Part shown: piece by piece, positions 9,274-19,832 of the stretch | Layout of the letters: every line of letters starts with the position of its first letter | Position numbering within the stretch: position 1 is the first letter of the stretch | Origin: Terriglobales bacterium | Lineage (GTDB): Bacteria; Acidobacteriota; Terriglobia; Bryobacterales; Bryobacteraceae | Direction of reading: 5' to 3' | NCBI GenBank assembly: GCA_021372245.1 | Contig: JAJFUV010000195.1 | Span: forward strand, 1 to 50,316 | DNA length: 50,316 bases | Program-made: the position numbers and the translations under genes | The notes under the pieces: model-generated | The model's database searches: none | The model's input: the letters and a program-made list of their open reading frames with translations, nothing else | What the model was told of the DNA's origin: nothing

Positions 9274-9788
9274 GATTTCGAAAGTGTTGTGAACGGGGAT
9301 AGGCCTAACCCCTGAGTTACCGGACGGCCGATTTGTTGCCGCGGCATCCAGTTCCCGGGCCTGACGGCTGCCGACAAACTAGCCGGCCGCATCAGTTTTC
9401 AGCAGCCATCCCACATGCCCCGGCCGAATGATCCCAGTGACGTCCCTGCCCTAGGATAGTTTGCCGGGCCCCGCCGAAAGTCAGGCACCGTCATCGGCGT
9501 TGCTCCGCAGTCTCACACCTGATAGCCGCCGGTATGGATCACTCCGGCATCACTTGTTCTCGCTGCCGCCGCGGCCTTCCTGAAGAACTACTTCGCGGCC
9601 GTCGCATTCCCGCCGCCGACAAATGGACGCCGTCTTTCGGCCTAAACACACGCGTCTAGTGTCTCACCGCACAGACCTATGCCCTATCCACTCGCTTGAT
9701 GCTGCCAGTCGATCCACATCATCTCTTCTAGATCGTAGCGGGGTGAAGTGACGCAGACACCTGCAGATGCAACGACGGATGATCCGGA
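9274..9788. other. Intergenic stretch without a supported gene
   Basis: About 500 bases between the MFS operon and the Gfo/Idh gene. All frames are short and interrupted, and none shows a family motif. It may be decayed coding sequence, because several 40-50 codon open stretches occur on both strands, but no ancestor is recognisable. Confidence 0.5.
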
Positions 9789-11045
9789 TCAAATCACCTC
9801 TTCCTTCGTCGAGTCCCAGCGGACCTTCCGGCCGCGGCGGAACGATTCGACTGACATGAATATCGTTGCTGCCTCTTCAAACGCCCGGTCTTCATGGCAG
9901 CGGGGCCGCCGGCGACTGCGCACACTGTCTACTAGATCCTGCTGGTGCGTCGTGACCGTTAAGTCTTCGGGGCGGAAACTGTAGTCGGGATCGCCGGTGG
10001 TTCGGCGCGCCGCGTTGGGTTTATCTTCATCCGCCCATTCCGAGCGATAATATCGACAAAAGCGTGACGAAACGTCAAGCGTGCCATCGCGTCCGAGATA
10101 CTGCGTGAGTTCTCCAACGTGCCGGTTGTGAAAGTTGCAGTTAAAGGTCACGGCCAACCGTTGTTTCGGATAGTCGAAGAGTACGTGCCACATGTCCGGC
10201 ACCTCTTGAGCCTTCGTCCAATAGTAAAGATTCCCTTGGGTGTAACAGGCCTCCGGGATCCCCATCTCCAGAACCATGTTGACTGAATCCCATGAGTGGC
10301 TCATCAGATCCCCGGCGATCCCGTTGCTGTATTCCCACCAGTTCCGCCAGTTGAAGAACCGTTCCACATCGAAAGGTCGCTTCGTGGTGTTGGCAGTAAA
10401 GCGCTTCCAGTCGATCGTTTCCGGGCTGGCGTCGGCGGGCGGCTCATGGACGGAGTAAGTGCCGTAGAATTTCCATTGCGGCCATTTCAGCATAGTGCGA
10501 TCAATATAGGTACGAACCAAAGGCACACGGCCGATTTTGCCTTCGCGGTACATATCCCGCGCCCTGTGGAAGGAGGGGAAGCTGTTATATTGGTGGCCCA
10601 ACTGCATCATCACGTTGTTGTCGCGGACGGCCGCGCGCATCTGTTTGGCCTGTTCCAGATTCAGGCACCAACCTTTTTCCACGTAAATATCCTTTCGGTT
10701 CTGGGCCGCCGCCACGGTCATCGGAGCATGCCAGAAGTCCGGGGTCGCAATCACTATGACCTCTACATCCGGGCTGGACACGGCCTCCTGCCAGTCCTTC
10801 GTCACCTGAGCCTTCGTGTTTCGGCAAGATTCTTTCGCGCGCTTGAGATGGCCGTCATATAGGTCGCAAATCAGGCGAACCTCCACATCGGGAATCTTCT
10901 GAAACTCCTGGAGCAGATAGATACCACGGGTTCCGACACCAATCACTGCGACGCCAATCCGGTCATTGTTTCCTCGTTTCGCGAGGACCGCAGGGCCAGA
11001 CATCGCGCCGGCAGCGGAGGACAGGAGAAAATTGCGTCTTTGCAT
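9789..11045 (-). CDS. Gfo/Idh/MocA oxidoreductase, Tat-type N-terminus
   Basis: A 418-residue NAD(P)-dependent sugar or polyol oxidoreductase homologue. It begins with a twin-arginine-like leader (QRRNFLLSSAAGAMSGPAVLA), followed by the Rossmann motif in VAVIGVGTRG at about 33-42 and ATPDFWHA at about 103-110. The catalytic-loop position carries EKGWCLN where most family members have EKP, so the usual Lys is kept but the Pro is lost. Such exported Gfo/Idh proteins are common in Acidobacteriota and Planctomycetota. It is the last gene after the TonB receptor and FAD protein (176-base gap) and probably acts in the periplasm on a sugar derivative. Confidence 0.88.
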   Translation of the reverse strand: MQRRNFLLSSAAGAMSGPAVLAKRGNNDRIGVAVIGVGTRGIYLLQEFQKIPDVEVRLICDLYDGHLKRAKESCRNTKAQVTKDWQEAVSSPDVEVIVIATPDFWHAPMTVAAAQNRKDIYVEKGWCLNLEQAKQMRAAVRDNNVMMQLGHQYNSFPSFHRARDMYREGKIGRVPLVRTYIDRTMLKWPQWKFYGTYSVHEPPADASPETIDWKRFTANTTKRPFDVERFFNWRNWWEYSNGIAGDLMSHSWDSVNMVLEMGIPEACYTQGNLYYWTKAQEVPDMWHVLFDYPKQRLAVTFNCNFHNRHVGELTQYLGRDGTLDVSSRFCRYYRSEWADEDKPNAARRTTGDPDYSFRPEDLTVTTHQQDLVDSVRSRRRPRCHEDRAFEEAATIFMSVESFRRGRKVRWDSTKEEVI

Positions 11046-11221
11046 CGAGAATTTCCTTTCCTTAGCTGGATTTGCATCACTCCGGCATACCAGGACGGTA
11101 CGCAGAAGTAATCTCTGACTGCTCGAAGGCTTTGTTTCTTCTTTTTTCGTCGCGCGTTTTTCTGTTCAGCTGCTGCGACAGCCATTACCACGGATCAGAA
11201 CAGTGGAGTCTGCCTAGAAGC

Positions 11222-12655
11222 TTAGTTTTTATGGGTCATGCGCTTCGCGGTAGCCTGTTGGGGAAGGTAGGCACCCGCTTTGCGCAGCGTGGCCACCAGG
11301 ACCTCGGTGTCAATCTCCGCTGCTGGTCGCCTCGTACGGATGGACTGAATCGCCGCGGTGCCGGCAGCTTGCCCGAGCATGGAACATACAGGCCCCGTGC
11401 GGGCACTGCTTTGTACAGGGATGTCTACAGAGATGCACCGGCCCGGTACCCACAAGTTTTTCCAACCCTTCGGCACCAGGACGCCATATGGAATTCCGTA
11501 GTACTCTCCCGGCTTGTATCTGCGACCCAAAAACTCGCGCTCAAAGCGGGCCATTGCCTGCTTCGATGGCTCATACGGGTGGATGTCGATGGGCCAGTTG
11601 TTCAAGGCAATCTGGTCCGGGAAATGTCGACGCGCTTCGAAGTCCACAACGTCTAGTTCGTATTCACCGACGATGCGGCGTGACTCCCGCACGCCCATCA
11701 GCGGCGCCGTGCAGGCTAGCTCCAGATTCTCGCACCCGCGCAGATACTTCCGATAGTAGGCCACATATTCCTGCGCGAGTTTGCGGCCGTACATCATCCC
11801 GTCAGTCATGCTCTTGACGCGCAGAGCGTTGAGATTGAAGATGTGGCCTGCGTTCGCGAAGCCGATGCTCTGGCCCACTTGCCCCAGTCCCGACAGGTGC
11901 GGATCCGGGGTTTTGAAAAACCCGTCGGCGAGTGCTTTCTTAAGGGCCTCTGATCCCTTACCGAAATTTCTCCAGTCGATTCCGGAGAAGAGCGAAATCA
12001 GTGTCGGCGGCATGATGTTGGGGGTGTCGCGCCCGGCCTCCCGGCATGGTGCCCCGCATAGCGCCGCCAGCTCGGCGTTGCCCGTACCGTCCACGAATGC
12101 ACGGGAACGGATGTAGTGGTAGCCTTCGATGTCGTGGATGACTACGCCGTTGACTTGCCCGCGCCGCGGGTCCGCGTCAGCGTCGATGACCTGCGTGAAA
12201 AGCCGCACCTCGACACCGGCGGCCGTGGCGAGATCGTCATAGAGCAGCTTGAGCCCCTCTGCGTTAAATGGTACCCAGCCCTGGATTTTGCTCCAAACAT
12301 CGGGGTGGAGGCCCGGTTTGAGAAAGCCCTGCTTGTAGAGCGTATCGACCACTTCCCGTATGAGACCGCCGGCCAGACAGCGCGAGCCGTCGCCCATCGG
12401 GGCAAACGACATGACCATACCCGACGTAGCCATGCCGCCCATGCACCCGGTCGCTTCGGCCAGTAACACTCTCGCGCCCTCGCGCGCCGCGCAGATAGCA
12501 GCCGCTGCACCGGACGGGCCGCCACCAGCTACCACTAGGTCGTAGCCTTCCTCAACCGGGATGTCTCGTACGAGACGGTATGTCCCCTGCTGTACCGGAC
12601 TAACGTGCGCCGCCATCGCGAGGGGAGATTTGAGAAGTGTTCTCCTTTGGATCAT
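11222..12655 (-). CDS. Secreted FAD-dependent oxidoreductase
   Basis: A 477-residue flavoprotein of the FAD-dependent oxidoreductase type often found next to sugar-catabolic genes. A short leader with two Arg (MIQRRTLLKSPLAMAAHVSP) precedes the dinucleotide-binding motif VVAGGGPSGAAAAICA at about 40-55, then EATGCMGGMATSG for the flavin. An FVDGTGNAELAALCG segment lies mid-protein and a C-terminal CSMLGQAAGTAA near residue 420. It begins 9 bases after the stop of the TonB receptor gene, with GAGAAAA before the ATG, so the two are co-transcribed. The substrate is unknown; oxidation of a sugar or cyclitol imported by that receptor is plausible. Confidence 0.85.
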   Translation of the reverse strand: MIQRRTLLKSPLAMAAHVSPVQQGTYRLVRDIPVEEGYDLVVAGGGPSGAAAAICAAREGARVLLAEATGCMGGMATSGMVMSFAPMGDGSRCLAGGLIREVVDTLYKQGFLKPGLHPDVWSKIQGWVPFNAEGLKLLYDDLATAAGVEVRLFTQVIDADADPRRGQVNGVVIHDIEGYHYIRSRAFVDGTGNAELAALCGAPCREAGRDTPNIMPPTLISLFSGIDWRNFGKGSEALKKALADGFFKTPDPHLSGLGQVGQSIGFANAGHIFNLNALRVKSMTDGMMYGRKLAQEYVAYYRKYLRGCENLELACTAPLMGVRESRRIVGEYELDVVDFEARRHFPDQIALNNWPIDIHPYEPSKQAMARFEREFLGRRYKPGEYYGIPYGVLVPKGWKNLWVPGRCISVDIPVQSSARTGPVCSMLGQAAGTAAIQSIRTRRPAAEIDTEVLVATLRKAGAYLPQQATAKRMTHKN

Positions 12656-12664
12656 ATGCTTTTC

Positions 12665-15600
12665 TCAGAAGGTCATCCTCAGCCCAAGCTGGATGGTGCG
12701 CGAGTTCATGCTACTGGCGATGCGGCCGAAGGTTGCACTCATGTTCACACCTGCGCTGTTAGGTGAAAAGGTGGTTCCCGGATTGTTCAGGTTGACGTGG
12801 TTCAGAACGTTGAAGGCTTCGGCGCGGAACTCAAGCCGTGTTCGTTCCTTGATGTGGAGATTCTTGAACACCGAGAAGTCCATCTGGAACATCCCTGGAC
12901 CACGAGTGTCCGGGAGCGTGCGCGCGACGTTGCCCACGGTGAAGTCTGGCGGATTCTGAAAGGCGCTGGTGTCGAACCACTTCTGTACCCCACGGTCCTC
13001 GCCATGGCGCGTCGGGTTCGTGGTCACGTTTGGCCAGTTCAAAGCGTTGTTGTTCGCGCCGCGCACAGTCAGGGGAGTACCGGTCTGAGTTGTGACGATC
13101 GAGTCGATCTGCCATCCCCCGACCACATAGTCCGTGATACCGCGTGCACTACCGAACAGCGCCTTACCCCTGCCGATCGGCAGTTCGTAGACGCCGCTTA
13201 CCACCAGACGCTGCGAGATGTCGTCGGCGTCGATGGAACGATCCTGACGCCGGTTCAAGCGGCCGGCACGAAAATCGCCCGTCGCGCCGCAGCTCCCTCC
13301 TGCGCACGACCAGCTCTCGTCGATAACTTTGCCGTTGGTGTAAGACACAAGTATGCTGAGGCCTTTGGCATAACGCTTTTCGGCCGTCAACTGCAGTGAA
13401 TGATAGATACTGTCGTTGCCGTGGTTAGCCATGGTATACACAGTGGTGTAATCCGGGTATGGCAGCAATAAGTACGATCGGGCAACGGTTGCACCTGATA
13501 GGCTGCCAGACTTGATCTGGCCGTAGTAGGGGTTTGCCACGAGGTTCTGCAGAGACAAGCCGTATTGTAGGTAGTATTTAGGATCCAGCTGATTCAGGTC
13601 GTAATTGGAGCCGGGAAGGTGCACTCCGTGGTTGCCCGCGTAGCTGGCGGTGAGCACCCACTGGCCGGGAATCTCGCGTTGGAGAGTGAGATTGAACTGC
13701 TGCAAGTACATCGAGGGTGCATGGAGGTTCTGTGCGCGGACGGCTTGGCCGCGGTAGGCCGAAGGGCCCCCGCTGGCCATCGTAGGCAGCACCAGCGTGG
13801 CCGGACCATCGCTGAACCGGAAGGTCGCGTGATTGCTGCTACTGGGAGTAAACGACGTACTGGCCGCCCAACCGAGGGAGTTGGAGGCATCGCCTTGCGT
13901 GTCGTAGGACTCGCTGAGTAAGTAGATCAAGCCATATCCGCCTCGAATGGCCGTCTTGCCATCCCCTGCCAGCGCGTAGGCGAAACCGACACGGGGACCA
14001 AAATCGCGATAATTGCGGTCCACGAAGGCGCGCGGTGCCGTCACGCCGGCGTACGTCAGCACGCCAGGCATATTTGTCTCGGCGTTGATAGCGTAAGGAT
14101 CGAAATTGGAGTGTCGATTCCATCGTTCCACGGGACTTGAGCGCAGGTCGTACCGGAGTCCGACGTTGAGCGTCAGCCGACGTGTAATTTTGTAGTCGTC
14201 CTGAACGTAGCTGGCATGAGACCAGTCATGGAACGCCATGGGGCTCGAGATGTTCAATACCCCGCCGCTCACCTGGCCGAGCAAGTACGTGGCCAAGCCA
14301 TAACCAGAGCCTGCTGGCGCCTGCGGGTTACCGGTCAGCCCGGTGCCGAATGTTTAGTTGCCCGAAGGGTACGTCTTCAGCTCGAAGTTCAGCCGGACCC
14401 AACGCTGATCAATACCTACCTTGAGCGCATGCTTCCCCTTGATCCAAGTTACACTGTCGGCCGCCTGGACAGAGTGCTGCATCCGTGACGCTACGCCAAA
14501 GCCGCTAGCGCCCAATGTCAGCATGCCCTCAATAGCGACGGTGGGGAACAGATCCTGAGGGATGATCGACGGGTAACCCAGTTTCTGGGGCCAGGAGCCT
14601 CCGTAGCTGGGGTGCACGGCAGGCAAGTACTGGCGCGCCACATTGCCTTTGAATTCGTTGATCAGGTTGGGCGAGAACACGTGCGTTTCCGTCAGCGTCC
14701 AGTTGTGGTTGTCGCGCTGGTCGTGGCGCGAGAATATGTCTGGGTCGGCTGGTCCGAGTCCGTAACCTGTTCCCCACCGCGTGTTGCGGGTTCCCGAGTA
14801 GCGGAAGAATGCACTGTCGGCGTCGCTGAAACGGTGGTCCACCCGTATGTTGGTGACACCCTGGTTGGAAGGCTGAACAGCTTGTGAATAGAAGTTGCTC
14901 TCGTTGGTATACGTGCTGGCCGGCGTTGCGTTGGGTAATGGCATGTATTCGAGCACTTTCCGGCTCAGCGGGTCGATGCGCTCCCCAGGCACGACGTTAC
15001 CTGGAAATGGATCGCGGATAAAGCCATTGCCGTTGGGATGCGCACGTGTCGTAGCCGGATCGAATATCGGGATCACCACACCCGTCGAACCCCGCGTGTT
15101 TGAGAAGTCCCCAGCACGTTGCAGTGCAGTGGGTACGGTCGCCCTTCGGATTTGGGCGTTACGGTAACGCCACTGCTCGTAGCCGGCAAAGAAGAACGTC
15201 CTGTTCTTCCCGTTGTAGACCTTTGGAATGTAGACCGGCCCACCGAACGTGCCTCCATACTGGTTGTAACGTAGCACCGCCTTGATGCGACCGGTGGACG
15301 AACTGACCTGCGTGGCGAAAGCGTTTCGGGCGTCCATGACATCGTTACGGATGAACTCGTAGAGCGATCCGTGCGGATCGTTGGTGCCCGATTTGGTGAC
15401 CACGTTGACGATCCCGCCGGATGTCTGCCCGAACTCGGCTTTCAGGGCATTCGTTTCGACTTTGAACTCCTCCACCGCGTCCACCATCGGCACGACGGCG
15501 ATTTCGTTGTGAACGGGCGCGGTATTCGATCCGCCATCGAGAAAGAACTGATTGGCGGCAATTGGGCCCCCATTGAAGTGAATCTCCGAGAAGCCCTGAT

Positions 15601-16132
15601 TGGAGATCTCGCCGAAGCCGTCTGCACTTCGGTCCCTCGGCTGAACACCGGCCACCAGTTTAACTAAGTTGAAGACATGCCGTCCGTTTAGCGGAAGGTT
15701 CTCGATACGACGCCTCTCGACCACTGCTCCGAGGCTGGATTGCTGGGTTTGCACCTGGGACACTTCTCCGACGACGTCGATCCGTTCGGATACTTGGCCG
15801 GGATGCATCTCGAAGTCGAGTCGCAGAACCTGATCGGTCTCTAGTTTGATACCTGAGCGGCTGATCGTTCGGAACCCTTCTTTGCGGACCAAGACCTCGT
15901 AGCGGCCAGGGGGCAATAGGGCGATGGTATAGTAGCCAACGTCATTGGCTGCCGCTTCCCATCTCAGACCCGTGTCTGCATTTCTGGCGCCAACGTCCGT
16001 GCCGACGATAACTGCGCCGCTCGAGTCAGTGACACGACCGGTGATCTGTGCTCGCTGGGCCAGAAGGACCATTGGGCCGAAGGACAGCAGGAGTGTAGGC
16101 AGAATGAAACGCAACCTGCCGGTGTATGTCAT
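12665..16132 (-). pseudogene. Oar-like TonB-dependent receptor with one in-frame TAA
   Basis: The whole 1,155-codon frame is open except for one TAA at 14354-14356 (codon 593). The first part has a signal peptide (LRFILPTLLLSFGPMVLLAQ), a carboxypeptidase-regulatory domain (ITGRVTDSSGAVIVGTDV), and the plug with ENLPLNGRHVFNLVKLV and SGGIVNVVTKSGTN. After the stop the same frame continues TFGTGLTGNPQAPAGSGYGLATYLLGQ into the outer-membrane barrel and ends in the aromatic terminus GLRMTF. A Tyr or Phe codon is expected at the stop, so this is a single nonsense change or a sequencing error. GGAGGT precedes the start. The neighbouring ECF sigma/anti-sigma pair probably controls it. Confidence 0.88.
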
Positions 16133-16637
16133 AAGCGCGATACCTCCAATTCAAATACTAAGTGCCGGCGAAGAGGGGTTTGGGCGACACAATCAAAGAA
16201 AAAAGTAGAGTGCAATATCTGCAATCACTGGACCAGCAACTGTCTCTGCTGATAACCGACAGTTTTCCCCTCATTTTGTCTAGCCCGCTTGGCCAGAATC
16301 CGCATTTGGGCTGCGTCACGCGCCCAGGAGCCGTCACCAGCAGGAGATCGTCAAGTGCTCGATCCGGTCGGCCGCCTGAGAAGATAATTCCTCGAACGAC
16401 TGGTGTCGGCCCATGTGCTGCGGGAGTGCGTCGCTACCACGCGCTGTGTTTACGCACCAGGGTTTCGAACTCGGTGCGAAGAGATCACCGGAGAAGTCGA
16501 CGGAAAGTGTTGAACACGCTGTTCCAAAGTGACGTCTTGTGTGCGATGGACGCCATCTTGATAGGACTTCCCCACTGTAGCAGGACGGCTTATCGTTTAA
16601 CCGCAGACTCCCCGAAGATCGACGCTGATGCGTCTCA
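16133..16637. other. Intergenic stretch between anti-sigma and TonB receptor genes
   Basis: About 500 bases without a supported gene. It must hold the promoter of the TonB receptor gene unless that is read through from the sigma operon. I could not identify a clear -35/-10 or ECF-type pair. A short leftward run, VFNTFRRLLR then a stop then SLRTEFETLVRKHSA, looks like decayed coding sequence of unknown family. Confidence 0.45.
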
Positions 16638-18692
16638 TTACCGCCCCAGTCGCTCATTCCGTGACTTCACTTGGGTCGCGACGGGAAAGGAGCGATTGAC
16701 CTCCGCATCAAGGATTCCGAAGTCATCCTCGAGGTTGCGAGATAACCGCAGCAGTTCCAATGCACTTTCTTTGATGCGGGCATCACCGGCTCCCACGGAC
16801 GATTCGCGGCCGTTTGAGAATAGTCGTAGGAGTAGCTCATCGATACGCCGGACCATATCGAACGCCCGCAGTTCGGTGCGGTTTGAAAGCGATCCTGCCC
16901 TCTCGTCTTGGAGCGCCGGAAGTGTCGCTATCTCGCCAGCTGGTGCGCCACCAAGGTGTAGCATCACCGGTTCGACCAGTCTCCGGACATCTGCTACCCG
17001 AGTCCTAAGTGCCGCCAAATGATCACGGAACATGCTCTCCAGCAGCAGTCGGTGATGCTGGTCCATTTGACGACATTTCTGCAGCGGGTAACGCTCGACC
17101 AGTCGGCGGAGTGCCCAAGCCTCACTTAGAGCTTCCTCGCCACCGGAAATGGCATCGTTGGTGAACTTGGTGATGTGGTCTTCCGCGGGAACCCCATCTC
17201 TCTTTGCTCGCGCGCGAAAGTAGGCCTCCAGTTGGTTCTCGACGGGGAGTCTATCAGCAGTTAACGTAGTCACGGAGCCAGTCAAGGCCGAAGGTTGCGT
17301 TGCACGGACGGTTACCTCAGACATGGCCCTGATGCTCACTGAAAGCGCATCAGCATGGCCCAGCTCGCCGAGTACTGTCAGCAGTTCGTTCTTTCGCTCC
17401 GTGCTCTTCACTAACCCTTCCACCAGAATGCGGCCCGACGGACTTCGAACGATTTCCACCGGTTCACCGAGGCAGGCCCGGATCCGGTGGAGTGCGTAGA
17501 GAACCTCGACCTCGATCCTGTCCAGGTTATCTCCCGGGGACAACGCCGGCTGAGCGGCGCGTGCTTCCTCGGGCGATTTGGGTTTTTCGAGCGACAGCGT
17601 CTGCCGAAGCCAGTCCCTCGACCGAGAGACCTCTGGAGGTATGGCCGCATGAGAAACGAGTTGTAAGGTTTCCACGGCCAACTGAAATTCAACACTCTTC
17701 TGCGGTGTATCGAATCGGACGCGTTGAAGCTGCGACTTCCACGTTTTCGCGTCCACGTCCATTACGATTTCGGTGCGTATCCCTGAGGCAATTCGCACGG
17801 CTGAAAATCGGATCACGTGCGCATCGCCAGCCATCCTCACGCGTTCCACCGCTAGTACGACGTCACCCCGGCACGCAAACATCGAGAAATCAGCACTAAG
17901 GGAAATGGGCCGCCCCTGCCAGTGGTCCAGCCATTTCAAAAAGGCTGCTTCCAGCATGGCCGGGTCCAGCCCATAGGCGGCAAAGTCTGCCATGTTCTCT
18001 ACAGGTGTTACGGGCGGAGGAAATGTCGTGATCGATGCGCTCGAGGCCGTTGAATAGGCCCGCATACCAGCGCCCGGTCCCCGCCAGACGGCGTGTCGGA
18101 TGATGCCCTGATCATCCTCCCAACGCAGTGCAAACTGCCCCTGCGGGCTCTCTGACCAAATCTCCAGCCGGCCGGCCACGGAGGTTCTTCGAGGAGCCCG
18201 CTCACCGATCTCAACCCGCATCGTTTGATGCACCATAAGAGGCGTATTCAAGACGGCCTGTTCCCGTTCCTTTGCCCGGGACAAGACCTCTTTCGGCTCT
18301 CGGATCCGGTCGGAACGGGTCAAGTAGACCGAAAAGCCTAGCACGACCAAGAGGAAGGAAACACCCGCAACTGCCAGACTTCGGAAAGGAATCGAGGCGG
18401 TCCGCGGGAGGAAAGCCGGTGTGCCTGCGTGCTGCCGTTCCAGCTCCTGCTGGCCGCTCAGAAGTCTGGCCCGGACCTGGGCGATGTGCTCCGCGCTAAA
18501 GAGAGGCACTTCATGGAGCGTTCTGGCGAGCGCATGAGCCTGAACCTCCAATTCCTCCAGGCGGGCGCGGCACTGCCAGCATTGTTTCAGGTGGCACATC
18601 ACGATCCGATTGACGAGAGGAGAGAGCTCGCCGTCGGCGTGCGCCAGCAGCGCGTCGTCACTGCAGTGTCGTTGAAGTGCTCTTCTCCACAT
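16638..18692 (-). CDS. Zinc-finger anti-sigma factor with very long extracytoplasmic region
   Basis: The N-terminal ~50 residues form a ZAS-type anti-sigma domain: HCSDDALLAHADGELSP followed by the H-x3-C-x2-C zinc motif at His34, Cys38 and Cys41. One transmembrane segment lies at about 105-125 (SLAVAGVSFLLVVLGFSVYL). The remaining ~560 residues would be periplasmic and resemble no domain I can name; they contain alternating strand-rich (about 160-330) and helix-rich (about 480-680) parts. Ordinary ZAS anti-sigma factors are 150-300 residues. It overlaps the sigma gene by 35 bases, implying translational coupling. It would bind the ECF sigma factor in the cytoplasm and sense a signal outside. 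Confidence 0.82.
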   Translation of the reverse strand: MWRRALQRHCSDDALLAHADGELSPLVNRIVMCHLKQCWQCRARLEELEVQAHALARTLHEVPLFSAEHIAQVRARLLSGQQELERQHAGTPAFLPRTASIPFRSLAVAGVSFLLVVLGFSVYLTRSDRIREPKEVLSRAKEREQAVLNTPLMVHQTMRVEIGERAPRRTSVAGRLEIWSESPQGQFALRWEDDQGIIRHAVWRGPGAGMRAYSTASSASITTFPPPVTPVENMADFAAYGLDPAMLEAAFLKWLDHWQGRPISLSADFSMFACRGDVVLAVERVRMAGDAHVIRFSAVRIASGIRTEIVMDVDAKTWKSQLQRVRFDTPQKSVEFQLAVETLQLVSHAAIPPEVSRSRDWLRQTLSLEKPKSPEEARAAQPALSPGDNLDRIEVEVLYALHRIRACLGEPVEIVRSPSGRILVEGLVKSTERKNELLTVLGELGHADALSVSIRAMSEVTVRATQPSALTGSVTTLTADRLPVENQLEAYFRARAKRDGVPAEDHITKFTNDAISGGEEALSEAWALRRLVERYPLQKCRQMDQHHRLLLESMFRDHLAALRTRVADVRRLVEPVMLHLGGAPAGEIATLPALQDERAGSLSNRTELRAFDMVRRIDELLLRLFSNGRESSVGAGDARIKESALELLRLSRNLEDDFGILDAEVNRSFPVATQVKSRNERLGR

Positions 18693-19221
18693 GCATCGGC
18701 TCGCTTGCCCCGTCCGGCCACTTCCTGGCCGCCGCTTGGAGTTTGTGCAGCGCCCGCGCCAGCAAGGTGTTTACAGAATTACGACTGATACCCAGGGCGC
18801 GGGCGATCTCCGTGTACTTGAGAGATTCCATGCGCAGCAAAACTACTTCCTGTTCTCGCCGTGTCAGCACAGAGAGCAGCCTCACGACCTCGTTCCGCAT
18901 CTGTGTGAAGTGCTGATCGTAGTCTGCCCTTCCGACCACAGCCAAAACCTCCACAGCTTCAATTGGCTCGCGCAAGCCCTCCTTTGCTCGACGGCGAAAT
19001 TCCTTGTGAACTTTTCGCTGAAGCACCGATATCGCCCATGCCCTCGGATGCTCCACGGCTTCCCCCCAGCGCAAAGTTCGGTAAAGATCGAGCAGCGTAT
19101 CCTGTACCAGCTCTTCCGCCACAGCAACACATCCGACCTTGCGGAACACATAGCGGACAAGGTTCACGTACGAACTCTCAAACAGCGAGCCGACGATGAC
19201 GGCCGCTTCGTCTTGCGTCAT
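18658..19221 (-). CDS. ECF-type RNA polymerase sigma factor
   Basis: A 187-residue group 4 sigma factor. Region 2 contains NLVRYVFRKVGCVAVAEELVQDTLLDLYRTL. Region 4 contains LTRREQEVVLLRMESLKYTEIARALGISRNSVNTLLARAL with its helix-turn-helix. I chose the ATG at 19219-19221 (MTQDEAAVIV) because region 2 begins directly after it and AGGA lies upstream; the open frame extends 52 codons further but that part is not sigma-like. It is followed by an overlapping anti-sigma gene and then a TonB receptor, an arrangement consistent with control of nutrient uptake. Confidence 0.92.
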   Translation of the reverse strand: MTQDEAAVIVGSLFESSYVNLVRYVFRKVGCVAVAEELVQDTLLDLYRTLRWGEAVEHPRAWAISVLQRKVHKEFRRRAKEGLREPIEAVEVLAVVGRADYDQHFTQMRNEVVRLLSVLTRREQEVVLLRMESLKYTEIARALGISRNSVNTLLARALHKLQAAARKWPDGASEPMHVEKSTSTTLQ

Positions 19222-19433
19222 GCAACTGATCCTATCCGTTACCCTATTAGGATAAGTGCTCTGTTGGGCAGATTTGGACGACAAAATCAGAGAAGAATTC
19301 GGGCGGGCGCTGTAAAGCCGGGGTCGGTGCGACTCATGAAAGGGTCGGCCGATCACGACGTCCGACACCAGTTCCACTAGCCTGTTGCGTTGTCAACAGA
19401 CACTTTGGTATAGAATTGTTCACTGCTGTCCGG

Positions 19434-19718
19434 CTATAAGTCCCATAGATTCAACTGATTGAAAAAGTGCGATGATTTTTCCTGGGACTCGATTTCACAG
19501 AGCGCCCGTAAAATGGGCACCGGCTCAAACAGCGTGAGGCTGAGTACTTGTAGGATTTCGTGAAGGCTGGCCTCCAGACACAAGCGCTTCCTGACGATGG
19601 CTACCAGCACGTACACCGACACCGCAATCCAGATCTGAGTTTTCACGGCGTTCTCGCTATATCCGTAAAATGCCTTGATCCGCAGGTGTTGCTTGATCCA
19701 CTTGAAGAACAGTTGTCG
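19434..19718 (-). pseudogene. IS4-family transposase, C-terminal fragment (3' exon)
   Basis: The frame RQLFFKWIKQHLRIKAFYGYSENAVKTQIWIAV and what follows to LNLWDL is the C-terminal quarter of an IS4-type (DUF4372-containing) transposase, including the helix with the conserved Glu region. Its first codons abut the 3' end of a group II intron at 19720. In family members RWQVELFFKWIKQ precedes, so the intron interrupts the gene there. The upstream 5' portion of the transposase is not found. Confidence 0.75.
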
Positions 19719-19775
19719 CGTAAGGGACTGGCGCGGTGCTGAGCTTCCTCGCCCCTTTCCAGCCCATCCCCATAC

Positions 19776-19808
19776 GAACTGCTCGTGAAGCCTTCCCTCA
19801 AGCAGCTC
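19776..19808 (-). ncRNA. Group II intron domain V
   Basis: Read leftward, GAGCTGCT pairs with AGCAGTTC to form the basal 8-pair helix with the AGC triad at its 5' side. A two-base CG bulge follows on the 3' side, then a five-pair upper helix and a short GAAG-containing loop. The 33-base size and layout match domain V, and it begins 25 bases after the maturase stop, as expected. Confidence 0.72.
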
Positions 19809-19832
19809 ACCCAGCGAGTTTCATCCAAAGGG

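Noticed and set aside
9129..9392. 87-codon leftward frame just upstream of the MFS transporter
   Set aside because: No motif; it overlaps the MFS start and the region expected to hold the promoter.
16162..17022. 286-codon rightward open frame over the anti-sigma region
   Set aside because: It is antisense to a well-supported anti-sigma gene, is Ser/Arg-rich and has no motif; typical of GC-rich shadow frames.
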